Source: Zychaea mexicana
Lineage: Eukaryota > Mucoromycota > Mucoromycetes > Mucorales > Lichtheimiaceae
NCBI RefSeq assembly: GCF_025766255.1
Contig: NW_026516773.1
Coordinates: forward strand, 62,001-126,000
Length of the DNA stretch: 64,000 bases
Reading direction: 5' to 3'
In this document: positions 43,259 through 55,374 of the stretch, piece by piece
Layout of the letters: each line of letters begins with the position of its first letter
How positions within the stretch are numbered: the first letter of the stretch is position 1
Notes under the pieces: generated by a model
The model's database searches: none
Told to the model about the DNA's origin: nothing
Seen by the model: only the letters and a program-made list of their open reading frames with translations
Position numbers and translations under genes: made by a program

Positions 43259-44312
43259 TTGGCTCAAGTGAAGGCTGGGTCTCCTTCTTTTTCACAACCT
43301 GGATCTATCTCGGTACAACTGTCCTGTACGTAGCACTCACAGCTAGATAATTAAATCAACTGTGTAAAGGAACAGCCGGTGAAATCTGTAGTTTCGCATG
43401 GACCATCATCTGGTGTGGTGTTATCGGCATTCCGTACATTTTTGCAAAATCAATGAACAACATTACATGGACCAGTCTTTTGGGTTTGGTTGCTGTTATA
43501 ACTATGGTAAGCACACCTTTGTGCTCTGTAACCCACAAACAATGAATAAGATGCTTATCATATCACTGCCGGATGTATATATCGTAGCTTATTGTAGATG
43601 CTGATTGCAATTGTTCTTGCCGGTATTGATGCTCCTAATCACACCGACTGCTACAAAGATAACGTTATTTGGGATGGTTTCCTCGTCGCTCTCGCCACCA
43701 TGTCGTTCAGTTTCGGTGCCAATGTTTTCTATCCAAACATGGAAGGCTCAATGCAAAACCTTAAGCGCTGGCCTATTGTTCTGACCGGTGCCTTGAGCCT
43801 CTGTGCTGCCCTGTGTATCGCGATTGCAGTTTGCGGTTACTACATTACGGCACCAATGCTGCCAGCAGTCCGATCTACATCAATGTTTCCCTCCAGCCCC
43901 GCGAACATCGTTGCCATCGTCTTGACCACCATCAATTCCGTCGTTTCTGCACCCATCTTACTTGTATCCTTTGCATTACATAGACGTCAAAGACGTGCTC
44001 AACATTAACGTTCAACGGTCCGGAAAACTAAAAGAAGTTCTCATTCGTACATGTCTACATGCGGCTATCATGGTGTTTGTCGGTGCTATCGGCTTTCTGA
44101 TCCCTTTCTTTAACTTGCTCAAGTCTTTACTCGGTGCTTTCGCCAACTGTGCATTTCCCCCAGTTCTTTTTTTTTGGCGCCTAACCAGATTCCGTAACAC
44201 AAAGATCTATGAGTTGGCGTGGAACCCTTTGATCATTCTGGTCGGTCACATTGGTCCAATTTTGGGTATGTACCAAGACAACCATTGTAAATTCGATCGA
44301 CGCCTTAGCTGA
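43259..44312 (+). pseudogene. Amino-acid transporter (AAAP/SLC36-like), 5'-truncated and decayed
   Basis: Segments of an Aa_trans-type permease: VSFFFTTWIYLGTTVLYVAL, a TAA at 43348-43350 where the family has Gln before NLNQLC, LNQLCKGTAGEICSFAWTII, an intron 43508 to ~43600, WDGFLVALATMSFSFGANVF, YPNMEGSMQNLKRWPIVLTG, a short frameshifted pair around SPIYINVS, NIVAIVLTTINSVVSAPILL and, in another frame, IMVFVGAIGFLIPFFNLLKS plus LLGAFANCAF. Several transmembrane helices remain. The start is missing and lies against the right end of the IS630-like element. Family members are membrane symporters for neutral amino acids in plasma or vacuolar membrane; this copy is not functional. Confidence 0.75.
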
Positions 44313-47300
44313 TGGTTATCAATACGATACCTAACACCAGCAAAAGAGACAACTCTTGTTCTTTATTGCCTCTTTCCTTGCCATCTGTGTTTAGTTTTCT
44401 AATATATTCCCTCTTTTTGTATGTTATTTTTCCGTTCTTATATATAATTATTTCGTAATTTACTAAAACATTGGTTTTCTTTATCACTATTAGTAAGCTT
44501 TACAAGTATGTTACTCCAAACAAACTATTGCCGGCCCTGTCATAAAAATTTAATTGAGAAAGAGAATTTGTATATTAACGTTTGATAGGAAGATCTCCTT
44601 TCTGCCGTATCGTCAGTATGTAATCCCAAAACTTACTCGCGGTTAATGACTATGATACTGTACGACCTTCATACTTCATTTATGACATTTTCATACAATT
44701 CTTTGGCTCTTCGTTCTCACATTTTAACAATCTACTTAATCTATAAAGGCGCTCCTTTTACATACGAGGAAGATTCTCTGTCTAATACCTAGACTATCGA
44801 TGATCTTTTGGGCTTTAGTGTAATCGCTCGTTACTATAGCAATGTGTAAATGACGTGGTACACAAGTGCATTGGCGACTCGAAACAGTGAGAAGTTACAA
44901 TTAAAATGCTGTTAGGGGAGCGGCGTACTGTATTTTGCGGGAATGAGCAATAAATCTAGAGCCGAGGATAACTGTGTTAAAGAGCGCAGGCAAGATATCG
45001 CAGAATTGAAAAGAGGTAAGGTTCTCGATCTTCTTCAAATTTAAGCAGAGGTAAAAGTCATCGAATCTGCAAAGCAGAGTGCTGAACCACATTGTCCAGT
45101 ATACCGACGTCTCCTCCCTTGTAGGCACGAGCAAGTGCCGAAGTTGACGAGCGAAGAAGCTTTCAATGTTACGAATGATGGATCTGCCGCAGGTATTCTT
45201 CGCTAACTAAACCAAGCTTCGCTTAACAGCAAAGAAATAGAAGAAAGACCTCGACTCTGGATAGATATTTTTTTATGTTCGATTCAGGTACTAATCCAGC
45301 TCGGTTTCCGCACTGGGCACAAATATCCAAAGCAGCATTATGAGTGCTTCGACACCTTGCTAGACGAACCATTGCCGCGAAGGCTCGACAAAGCACGGCG
45401 TTGCTCTGACGAATGGCGGCCGGAACCATGCGAAAGGCAGACTTTACCAGTGGAGACCTTCTTCTTTCCCTTGTTGTGTTGTCACTCCATTGAAATTGGT
45501 TGTTAAACGGGATGAGCGGCGCATCCTGCTGCAATTGGCCCGAGCATGCCCCTTAAAGCAGTGTAACGTCATAGTTTGTGTACGAGTTACGAATCCCGTT
45601 TAAAAGAATGGATAGTATAAGAAAAGTTGATAAATCTGGATGAAATGCTAAGTATTAAGCAAAAGAGATGAAATAGAAGTGTGGGAGCTCAACAACCAGG
45701 AATTATTACGTTTGGAGCCACAAAAGACAATCCTTTTGATAGGAAAGGGAAAAGCTAAAGTTAAGAGAAAGAGAAGCTAATGAACTGAACTGTTCATTAT
45801 TCAATACAAAATATTGGTCTATTTATACTAATTCTAATACACTATCTATATCTAATCTAATTGGTCCTTGATCCAATGAATACCGCAGTAGTGCGAAATG
45901 GTTTTGCACCTGGTGTGAGTTGTTTTTGCACTCGCAGTAAGAGTGGTGTTGCGCAGTAAGCGTATTGTTGCGGGTGTGAGATAAATTTGCACTCATAGTT
46001 ACACCAAGTCTGTGATGAAAATGATAGAGAGTAAACTGACAGATAGTGATACAAGTAGATTACAAAGCCAGTACTAAGGGGAAGAGCCCGTTTATTGATA
46101 CGAATGTATTGGGGACAACAAGGTAGGTTACAGCAGGTAAAATAGCTCAAGTTGATCCTTTTAGCTTCTGGACCAAAGTGGAAAGATATATATTCCGGGC
46201 GTGAGAAAGCTGTACCTTCAGTTGCTGATGACTGCAAAACGTGTTCATTCACAAAAAAAATATTAGCGCTATTGTGTGGCAGAGCGGCCGCCTTTAAGAG
46301 CCGTCAAACAACGAGATAGATATCAAACACATCATTGTGGCGACATACTGGATTCGGTACTCTTGTTGGACCAAGGTTATCGAATAAAAAGGTATGTATG
46401 AGACCGGTGCTAAACTTAAGTCACGATGATGGTAATAAATAAATCTTGTACTTAAAATCATAGAACAGAGTGCCACGCCGCTGCAGGTATGTCCTTAAAG
46501 AAAGCAAGTTAAAGAGAGCAAAAAGCTCTCCAGCTTTGCTCATAACTCGAAGATCGGTATGCCGGTATACAAAATTAAACATAGTCATGTGTTTGCCTGT
46601 GAAAACAGACACAAAGAAAAGCCAGAAATTTTATAGGTGAAATCGACTAGCCCAAATTCAGCTGATCCAGCTATACCCTATTATGATCAAGTACAGTGTG
46701 GTGATTAGTGCCCAGTTTCATGATCTGAATTTGACCATCTATAAGACTACGTTGACAGTGGCTAGTAATCTTATACATTATTAGAAGAGCCAAGTAATGG
46801 TAACACACCCTTAGAGGGCCATTTATCTTTGAGTTGCTCTGCTCCTTGCAACGTCATTTAACTACAGCATGTGTTCTATTGGAGAAACCAGATTCTAAAT
46901 GGCACGACGTGATATTATTAGCTTGAAGCAGCCGAGCGATTGTCCAACTCGTTAAACTTCTACAGAGAAGGTACCCTTGACAGCGTGACAGATTCAGAAC
47001 CGGAGTCATCGAACGGATCAAACGTCAGCAATGGTCAGTTAGCCAGTCGCGTACACGAAACTGAAATAATGTATGCAACGGAAACGACCATAGGGACTAC
47101 GATATATACGGGAGGCTTGCGCAAGCTGAGAACTGGGAGCACATGTTACTGGTGCACACTCTTCAAGAAAAGTTTGATGTACAAATCACTGGCTACCTCC
47201 TTTACAGCACAATACCTTCATACCAGCCAATTGTTGATTTCTATCATTCAAACTTAGTATATCATTCTATACCTGTCTCTCATTAAGGGTGTAACAACGT

Positions 47301-49250
47301 CAATTACCCTCGCATCATGTCCAAACTTAACTACATTTTCTTGACGCGCCAATGAATCTAAAATTCAGTACGCGTGTATTCGATGTATTAGCATTACCAC
47401 TTTCATTATCCGCTCTCACGGCCATATTGACCATCGTTTTGTGACGCACTCTTTGTTGTTGATGGAGACAAAACACATGTCGAGAAAAGTTTGCGAAAAC
47501 AAGGAACGACATCAAAATATTAACTCATTTAAGAACCAACTTGGGTGTTCAGACGTGTTAAGCGTAAGCATACAATGAATAAATAATATACATAGCTTTG
47601 ACGCCATCATTTCAAAAAGTTACATTTTTTAATGGTATCATAACCCTCTCCATTGTACTGTATCCTGACAACAAGCAGCTTTTTGACACATACAATACTG
47701 TATGGGCCAATGAAATGTGCTAGTCAACGGTATCATCATTTCTACGAAACACTTGAATACCTCGGATGATATGTACTACAAAACATGGAAAGAATACTAA
47801 AACATATAAAAACACAAAGAACAGTTACAGAAACATACTACAGCCCTTGGAGAAGCGATGCAGAGCGACGGACAGAAAGCAACACATATCAGATACCCAA
47901 ACACCCTCTGCGCTAAAAGCTCCTCGCTTGCGAATGGCTTCCAACGTTTACCACCAGCATCAGCAAAACATCTTAGCAACATCCTTATCATTAGCTTCGG
48001 CAGCCACGTTTGATTTTGCCAGTATTATCTAACCAATAGCAGCAGCAAACATTCCTTGATCCTGATATATCACAGATGCAGGAGCCAGAAACAGAACCGA
48101 CACCATCAGAGCACCACCGAGAAGCATCCCTAATGATCTTCCGGCAAGGCGTGCCAAATGGCGTTGTGAAACATGCACATCATCCGAATGTGGGGCAAAA
48201 CCTATCATGCTATTATAGTTCTAATAGTTGAAAGGCTACCTCTCTGCATATACATGCGAAATTGGGTGTCGTCAAAGGGAGATAAAAAAGGGGGGGTGCG
48301 TGCGGCTAGCTGTGGGATACAGCACAGTCCGTTATACACATCCTTTCTTCCAGCAAAGCTCATTTTATCATACGTAACGCACGAAGCGAAAACATGGGAC
48401 GCCTTAATTTGAAAAGACCTTGCTTTTTATTGAAATGACCGGATTCATAGATGCCACTTCCATAACAACTCTTAAAAGCATAAAGAAGCTGTATGGAGCT
48501 TTGCGTATGATACGAATCGATAATATATACTATTATCATACATGGGAATAACTATAGTGAAAAGCCCGACATATTACATCCGATCACATAAATTATGGAG
48601 CATCAATGTATGATGTTTCGCCACCAGGGGGAAGGGGATGGCCGGAGAAGCTTCTTACGGCCTTGTACGTCTTGCTAGAAACTGCACCGGCGTACACTGC
48701 TTACTAAGCGGAAGCGGGGAATCAAGGGGCATCTCCCTTGCTTATTCATGTAAACGGTCGAGATAGAACACTCTGGAGAGCAAGGAACTAGTAGGAGCTA
48801 TTACAGTTATCTTTAACTCAGCTGAGGAGCACTCGTTGTGCAGGACACTTCAGCAAATTACAAATGATTTACAACAAGTGATTATATACTCGCATTTTTT
48901 ATAGTATCACATGAGTTTCCTTTGGATTAGCGTGAAAAAATGTAATTTTGGACACCTATGTAGCGGAAACCATGTTATGCACACACCGCGATATCAAGAG
49001 CGCTAACAATGTAAAATATAAGCACTTTCCAGCGGTTCCTGGAAAATTCTTTCATGCATAGCTATGCGTGATTCTCCTAAGCGAAAATGCTTCTTTAAAG
49101 CGCCTATCAATTGGAAAACACGGCTTTACTCGATTCCGCGAAAGGCGTATCCAGACGCCCGCCTAGAATCAGGAGATATATGTAATATATACATGGAGAA
49201 GAAAGTTAATTTCCTGTACGAGCATGTAGAAATTGGAGACTCGACAGAAA
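44313..49250. other. Long region without a supported gene
   Basis: Almost 5 kb of moderately AT-rich DNA. Short frames occur (for example 46940-47257 and 47766-48032) but none shows a known motif, consistent splice sites or length. Around 45780-45870 the complement has TATAAATAGACC and a T-rich leader that resemble a retrotransposon LTR promoter, but no second LTR, primer-binding site or coding region supports that. Confidence 0.45.
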
Positions 49251-49257
49251 GCGAGAA

Positions 49258-49276
49258 AATATATATATATATATAA
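49258..49276 (+). promoter_or_regulatory. AT repeat and TATA element before the secreted-protein gene
   Basis: An (AT)n run ends in TATATAAAGG, 65 bases before the ATG at 49341, followed by a CT-rich leader. This is the expected position of a fungal core promoter. Confidence 0.45.
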
Positions 49277-49340
49277 AGGTGGCCGGTAACTACTACATTC
49301 ATCTACTATCTTCTAGCCACATTACTTCTCTTTTGTAACC

Positions 49341-49904
49341 ATGCAAATCAAGTTGTCCTCTCTATTTCTGACGGTGGTCCTGGCTTTGCACCTGTGTTTC
49401 CTGTTCTCGGCCTCTGTCCAAGCCCATCCCACTGGCTCGAAGGATCCATCCGGTGTCACTGCCGAAGGCGCTGAAAAAATAAAGCAAGATGTTGTTGCTG
49501 CCGCTGCTGCTTCTGAACATGGCACTACTGCTGGCAGTACTCCTGGAGGAACAGAAACAGAAAGACGCCAATTTGCAACTTACTTGCGTGCTCTCGATAC
49601 CGCCATTCAGCGCTCCCGGGCTGAATCAAAGGGCCCGTCCGGCAGTGTCCCCTTCATGAACACGGTTGCTCTCCAGATGGTTAAATTGACGTCAAGTCCC
49701 GAATATGAGCAGCAATCCCAACAGCCAGCGGAAGGTGAGCAGCAACCCGCCCCGAATCGAGACGAATTGATTGCAATCGCTGTGGATGTTGTCAACGGAG
49801 CTGCCGACGGATTTTTTGAAAATACTGGAATCACCGGACTTCTCAAGATTGCATTGTTAACATTGCTTGAAACCGTCCTCTCGCTCGTCGCTCTGTTGAT
49901 GTAA
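49341..49904 (+). CDS. Small secreted protein, unknown function (187 aa)
   Basis: Intronless 187-residue protein. Residues 1-28 form a clear signal peptide (LSSLFLTVVLALHLCFLFSA, then SVQA|HP). The mature part has an alanine-rich segment, a serine/threonine/glycine linker (GTTAGSTPGGTET), a middle helix (RRQFATYLRALDTAIQRSR), a Gln/Pro-rich linker and a C-terminal hydrophobic region (IALLTLLETVLSLVALLM). The hydrophobic C-terminus could act as a membrane anchor or a GPI-type signal, although no small omega-site motif is obvious. No cysteines in the mature part, so not a typical disulfide-rich effector. A TATA box lies upstream and an AT-rich tail downstream. Family not recognised. Confidence 0.75.
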   Translation: MQIKLSSLFLTVVLALHLCFLFSASVQAHPTGSKDPSGVTAEGAEKIKQDVVAAAAASEHGTTAGSTPGGTETERRQFATYLRALDTAIQRSRAESKGPSGSVPFMNTVALQMVKLTSSPEYEQQSQQPAEGEQQPAPNRDELIAIAVDVVNGAADGFFENTGITGLLKIALLTLLETVLSLVALLM

Positions 49905-51716
49905 AAACTTTCTCTCTCCCAATATATAACTTAAACCTACTTAATTTTTAAATGACTCTTCTTTGAGCCTAATATCCAAGATACTTTAAAATAAAATAAG
50001 CATGTTGTAAAAGCCTTCTTTAAAATGCACATCAATCTGCTGGCAACCTGTTCAGCATTTGAAAGATAAAATATATCACTTGCTTATCAAAGATCCAATA
50101 GGATTGATGTTATCCTACAGGTTTTCACAGGTTTACACGAGATTCTTTCTACGGTTCGTGTGGATCAAGTAACATAGAAAACATGAGTGAAGAAACAATC
50201 TGGTTTAATGTATTACTGTAGATTCTAATTGAGATTTTGGTGATCTATGCAATAAGAACTTCTTTTTGAGAGTTAGTAGTCTATGTAGCACCATCAAGAT
50301 GTGCCTAGATAAAGGAATGTTTGCGCCTAGTAGGAGTTTATGAGGGAAGTGGTCATAAATAGAAAAGTATATGTATGCTTTTGACCAAGTTAGATACCAC
50401 AGACATTGTTGCAGTTAGTTTGGAGTGCATATAGTTGATTACAGAGAATCAACGTATAATGTTGCACTTCAAGTACTAACCAAGTCTTCCTCAGCACTAA
50501 GCTCAGTAACTTCAGCATGTTCTTTTTATTTATGCTGTTATAGAGCTGTTGTGGCCTTAGCAAGTGGAGACGAACAATGATATGATATGAAAGAGAGGGT
50601 TGCCACACTAAAGTAGCGGTTTTTTCCATCACAAACCTGCAATACTGTACTGGGTACAAGCACTGATATGATAACAGTTCAATGACTGCTTGACCAATAA
50701 AGCATTCCAAGTTAAATGTTTAACATAGGCCGAAAAATGAAACTTCATAAGCAGAAATTGCAAAGTAAAGGCTACATATGCCGTAGCTGTTCTGTGCAAT
50801 ACATGTTGTTTGTTTTGTTCATCACTCAAAAGAGCATTGAAAGTTTTAGGTATCACACTGTAATATAACCTTGTCCGCCTATAGGCTGCAATGTATATAG
50901 CCAAAGTACACCACGTACTGAATCTAACGCCGCATACCATCTGCTAATCTGCCATCCCAGCTGCCTTGTAAGCCTGGATATTTCTTGATTATGTGTGTTA
51001 CGAGGTTGAAGTAGGTTCTGAAAAGGATTCTAAAAACCTATGTTAATTTTGTAACTTGTAATAATGATTATAAGGCCATTAGGGTTTCTTAAATATTTGA
51101 GAGTATTAATTTTTTTCAATGGCGAGTAAGTTTGTTCACTCGTTCATATGCATATATATTGCTACTCTCACAAACTACAACTTTTTGGACGACATAACAC
51201 GTCCTGGATATATAACTCGGTTCTCACATTGCTTTTTTTAATAGTGGTCTGATCTCCTGGGAGGAGTATCTGTCTCTCTCTCTCTCTCTCTCTCTACATG
51301 TGTGTGGCTAATGGCCCCAACTTTATTTGACGAAAATCGTCATTTTTGATTTATGCGAGCAAGAAAAATAGTTTACAGCACGTGCTAATGGTATATGACG
51401 TGGGTGGGAGAAAGCCTGACCCAGGTGAATGGATGGATGCACGTGCCTTCTTTCCACGAAAATCACTTGTTTTAATATTTGTGTGTGAAAAGAGGGTCGG
51501 AGGATGTGAGATACTTACTATGTACAGGGAATATATATAACTTAAAAGAAGAGAGATGCTGAAACAAATGGGATGGCGAGTTTGGATTGGTAAAAACGGG
51601 AGAAGAAGAGGAAGAAGAAAAAAGGTTGGGAGGAGAGGGGGTATAACAATAATAATAGTAAGAATACAACAACAATGAAGGTTTCTTTTTTTTTTGTGAA
51701 CTTTGACTGGAATACA
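49905..51716. other. Intergenic region
   Basis: About 1.8 kb without a recognisable gene. It holds a (CT)n microsatellite at about 51270-51292. It lies downstream of both flanking genes, so it includes two 3' ends. Confidence 0.5.
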
Positions 51717-52957
51717 TCACTTTGCAACAATCTTACTCCGTACAACATGGTCATGACGCTGGTTTGATGAGTCGACGCCATGGTGACACACCGGAATCGA
51801 CTGCATCCACGGATCCTCGAGCAGGTCCGCCGAGGTGATGCGGGTGTTTGGGTTTGGATCGAGCATCTTGTACAGCACACGTCGTGGCTGAGGAGGGAAC
51901 TGCAAGAACGGATCAAACGTCTGGGTCGGGTACATGCGCGTGTAGATAGCGAAAGGTTTATCGGATTTCTTGCTGGCCTTTCGCCAGACCAGGCCGGAGG
52001 TCCACAAGCAATAAAACACAATGCCGGCGGACCAGACATCTGCTATTGAGCCCCAGTATTCCTTTTGTTCGTAAGCCTCGGGCGCAATGTATGGCTCAGA
52101 GCCCACCAGACCGCGGCTCTTGTGGCCTTGCTTTTCCCAGGCAAAGCGGAACACGTCCGACACACCAAAGTCGGTGATCTTGATCTGTCCATCCGTCGAC
52201 AGCAGCAAGTTCTCTGGCTTGATGTCGCGGTGCGCTACGCCCATCCCATGCAAGTACGCTAGACCTTGCACGAGCTGCTTCAAGCAGCACAGCTTTTCGC
52301 GTTCACCCATTCGTTCTGCCATGATACAAGAGAATAAGTCACCGCCAGGGCACTAAATAGAATATATATGTTTTAGCCATCGAAGATAGAAAGAAAGAAA
52401 GAAAAAAAGTCTTGGTTCTTTCTTACGTATTCCATGACTGTGCAGTATCGCTTTTGGTCGTTCAAAACCAGGTCAAGGGTAGAGACCACGTTGGGATGGG
52501 AGAATGTAGACGAGATGCAAAACTCGCTGGTGAGTTTCTTCATGTACTCCTTTTCGGACTCGGACTTTGAGCGTTTGCGGAACTGTTTGATGGCATACAG
52601 CTTGTTGTTTCGTCCGGACTTGTCCATCTTGCGAAACACCATCACGATAGCCGAAGTGCCTTCACCAAGACGACGATAGCATTCGCCATACTCCTTGACG
52701 CTGCCAGTGTAGCATTTGGTTGCGGTGGCCGCCGTGGTCGTTGTTGTTGTTGTTGTTGTTGTTGTTGTCGTGGCAGCATCTACATCACATTTCCGGATGG
52801 AAGCGCTCGAAGGACGGCGGCTGTCGATTGTTGAGCTGGGGCTGTTGTAGGCCGAGTCGATCATGTATGACTGGCTCTTTTGTTTATTGGAAGGATCTGG
52901 GACCATGTTGTTATCGTCGGTAAAATACAGTTGGGAAGAACAAGTAGAAGAAGGCAT
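51717..52957 (-). CDS. Serine/threonine protein kinase, HAL4/SAT4-like (388 aa)
   Basis: Two exons on the complement, 52957-52427 and 52352-51717, with a 74-nt GTAAGA intron in phase 0. After a serine/threonine-rich N-terminus with a threonine run coded by a microsatellite, the kinase domain starts near residue 85: glycine loop LGEGTSAIVMVF, catalytic Lys in YAIKQFRKR, hinge EYCPGGDLFS, catalytic loop AHRDIKPENLLL, DFG in KITDFGVSDVF and APE in YIAPEAY. EYCPGGDLFS and the insert FRFAWEKQGHKSRGLVGS are typical of the fungal NPR/HAL5 group (Hal4, Hal5, Sat4, Hrk1). Known members regulate potassium and proton transport and nutrient permeases at the plasma membrane; the same role here is inference. 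All catalytic residues are present. Confidence 0.88.
52739..52767. repeat. (GTT)n/(ACA) microsatellite in the kinase gene
   Basis: Codes the poly-threonine stretch in the N-terminal part of the kinase. A further GTT run at 52963-52988 lies in its 5' leader. Confidence 0.8.
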
Positions 52958-55374
52958 TTATGAGGTTGTTGTTGTTGTTGTTGTTGTTGTATTAAATGAA
53001 GAAAAAGAGAGGTCTTTTTTTGCAGTAAAGGGAGGGGGGGTTGGCAAAGCTGCTATATCCGATCACACATAATATATACAATCACAGAAGAAATGGAGAC
53101 AAGCGAAAGAGTTGGAGGAAAGAAAAGAGTTGCTGGAGAGTGATGATGGGCAAATAGGCACGGATCTAAAAAAAACAATTTTTTTTTTTTTTTTTACTTT
53201 CCCCAAATTTGGATTTTTTTTTTTATTTTTTTATATATAATTTGTTTCTGCTCTTTAAATTGTGTTGTGTGTTGAGGCAAAATAGTCCAATCGCCAAAAC
53301 CCCTCCATGACGTCTGTGATACAATTTCTCTTGGCTTGCACGAACCTCCAGAACGATCTTTTTTCTTTGTATATCAGACACACACACGCACACTTCACAC
53401 CCCTTCGGAACGTTGCGATAGAGAGATAGGGCAAGCCACACATGCTGGCTATGTTGTTGTTGTTGTTGTTGTTGTTGTTTGTTGCATGCATATATTGTAA
53501 TGATAAGTGAATTTCAAGGGGGGGGAGGTGTTATCTTTTGAAAGCTTTGTATGCATGCCCGGAGATCGATAATTATATGTGATTTCCTTTTGACCAAAAC
53601 TCCTTTCCTGCAAGAAACCAAAGAAAAAAATTTCATGGCCCCGCCCATTCTCTCCTCCCGGCGTTGCCACCGCTTTCCCATGCCGGCACCCACCACCGGG
53701 TTGGGTGGTAGAATTTTTTATTGCCGAGTCATGGGGGGGGGGGGTGGGTGGGGTGGGGTCCACTGGTCACTGAGTCATTGATGAGCTAATAGTCAATCAG
53801 TTCAGTCAGCCCCAGTGAGTCACGTATACACATAGTGTTCTTGATGTCATTTTATTGTTATTCCATGTAACATCCTCGATTCCTTGAGGGGGGAAAGAGA
53901 CAATCATTGCTCATCGTCATTGGTCGTGGTCATGGGTATACATATACAGTCATGATAATAGTGCATTCCGTTCGACAGCCACTTGCGAAAAACTTTTTTT
54001 TTTTTCTGTACAACCCAGACACACACAAAAGGGGGAGTGGTGAGGATCGGCTCTCTTATTTGTGTAACTCAATTGGGGGGCGATGTGAGCCATTCAGTTT
54101 TCGTTTTCGTAATTCTAAGCTATCCGTTCCATCCTTATTCTATCATGTGCCTTCCTCTTCTCAAGATAGATCTTTGGGTTTGGCTCTACGTGAAAGAAAA
54201 TGCTGTGTTTCAAATATACTGATAATTGTGCCGTAAAGTAAATTCAAGTATACGTAGTATGTAGCTCTCCCCTCCAATAGTCAATGTTGGTTGCCACTCT
54301 TATCATCATCGTATTACATGGTACCGTCGTACAGAGTGCAAAGACCGTGCTGCTTGTTGCATAAACCTTTTTGACAGTATAAATTTATTATCTGTCATGA
54401 GCAATGTTTTTTTTTTTTTTTTTGGTCTTTAATGTTGATGGAACGCTGTGATTTATGATTTGCTTGTAGTATGCACATAGACATACATGTGCTACAGACA
54501 CATCATCGCTCGGATCACTTTACGTAGTGATGTATATCTCGTATCTTAGCAGCAGCATAACAACAATAACATGTGACGAGGCTATTTTTCCATCCAGGAG
54601 ATATCTTACTATACATACTGCTGGAAATAAGGGCGGGCAAATCGTAATTTACACGAATGACATCAGTCGACAGCAAACCGCACACTCAAGTAAGCTCGCC
54701 TTGGTGTCCGTGGTAATAGCAGTAAGGTAGCAAGAGAGATCTGTAAATGTAAACCCTGAGAACAAGAACCGTAACACCCTGTGACACTTGTTTTCCGTCG
54801 TTGCTGCTGTACTCGTTTAATAAACAAACACAACACATTATCATCGATTTTATTTCATCGTGCAGATTTCTTTATCTTGCCTAAAAACTTGTCTGATGTC
54901 CGTGTTGCTTTGAGAAAGAAAAATATATTGTTGTTGATCTTTGCAGAGCGCTATTTTACACATACAGCGGGGTGATATAGACATCAGCAGCAGCGAACAA
55001 CAACAACAACAACAAGGGGGTGGGGGGGGGGGCCGGCGCCAATTAGCAAGGACTATACAGAAACATGTTGTGGGAAGGTCTTGGCAATATATGCTTTCGT
55101 AGTGGTAGTAGTAGTGTTAGTAGTAGTGGGCGCGCTGTTAATGCCAGAAGAATGAGCAGAATGTCAAGAAACCAAAAGCCTGGCAAAAAAAAAGCTCATC
55201 CGCACCAAATACCGTTATTTATCATGGGCTACTCGATCTGGATGAACCACACAATTTTTATATATGCATTAAAAGCTATACAAGGGGATGGGCGGACCTT
55301 TTTTTGGTGGAGTTTCGTGACAACCTTTGCTCTCAAACAGCACTGTATGCACTTTTTTTTGCTCTCTCTTTAAG
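52958..55374. other. Intergenic region with simple repeats
   Basis: Promoter regions of the kinase (minus) and the DUF2461 gene (plus). Contains a long T-run (53177-53195), GTT repeats (53455-53478), a G-run (53731-53743), a T-run (54409-54423), CAA repeats followed by a G-run (54998-55031) and GTA repeats (55100-55125). No coding region supported. Confidence 0.5.

Noticed and set aside
45540..45880. Possible solo LTR on the minus strand (TATAAATAGACC followed by a T-rich leader)
   Set aside because: No second LTR, no primer-binding site, no target duplication and no retroelement coding region nearby.
46940..48032. Short frames at 46940-47257 and 47766-48032
   Set aside because: Short, no motif, no splice context that extends them; probably chance.
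52720..53500. CRISPR-like regular repetition of GTT blocks
   Set aside because: Plain trinucleotide microsatellites without spacers; a fungal genome is also the wrong context.
55065..55373. 102-codon frame upstream of the DUF2461 gene
   Set aside because: Contains microsatellite-coded residues and ends right before the real start; no motif.
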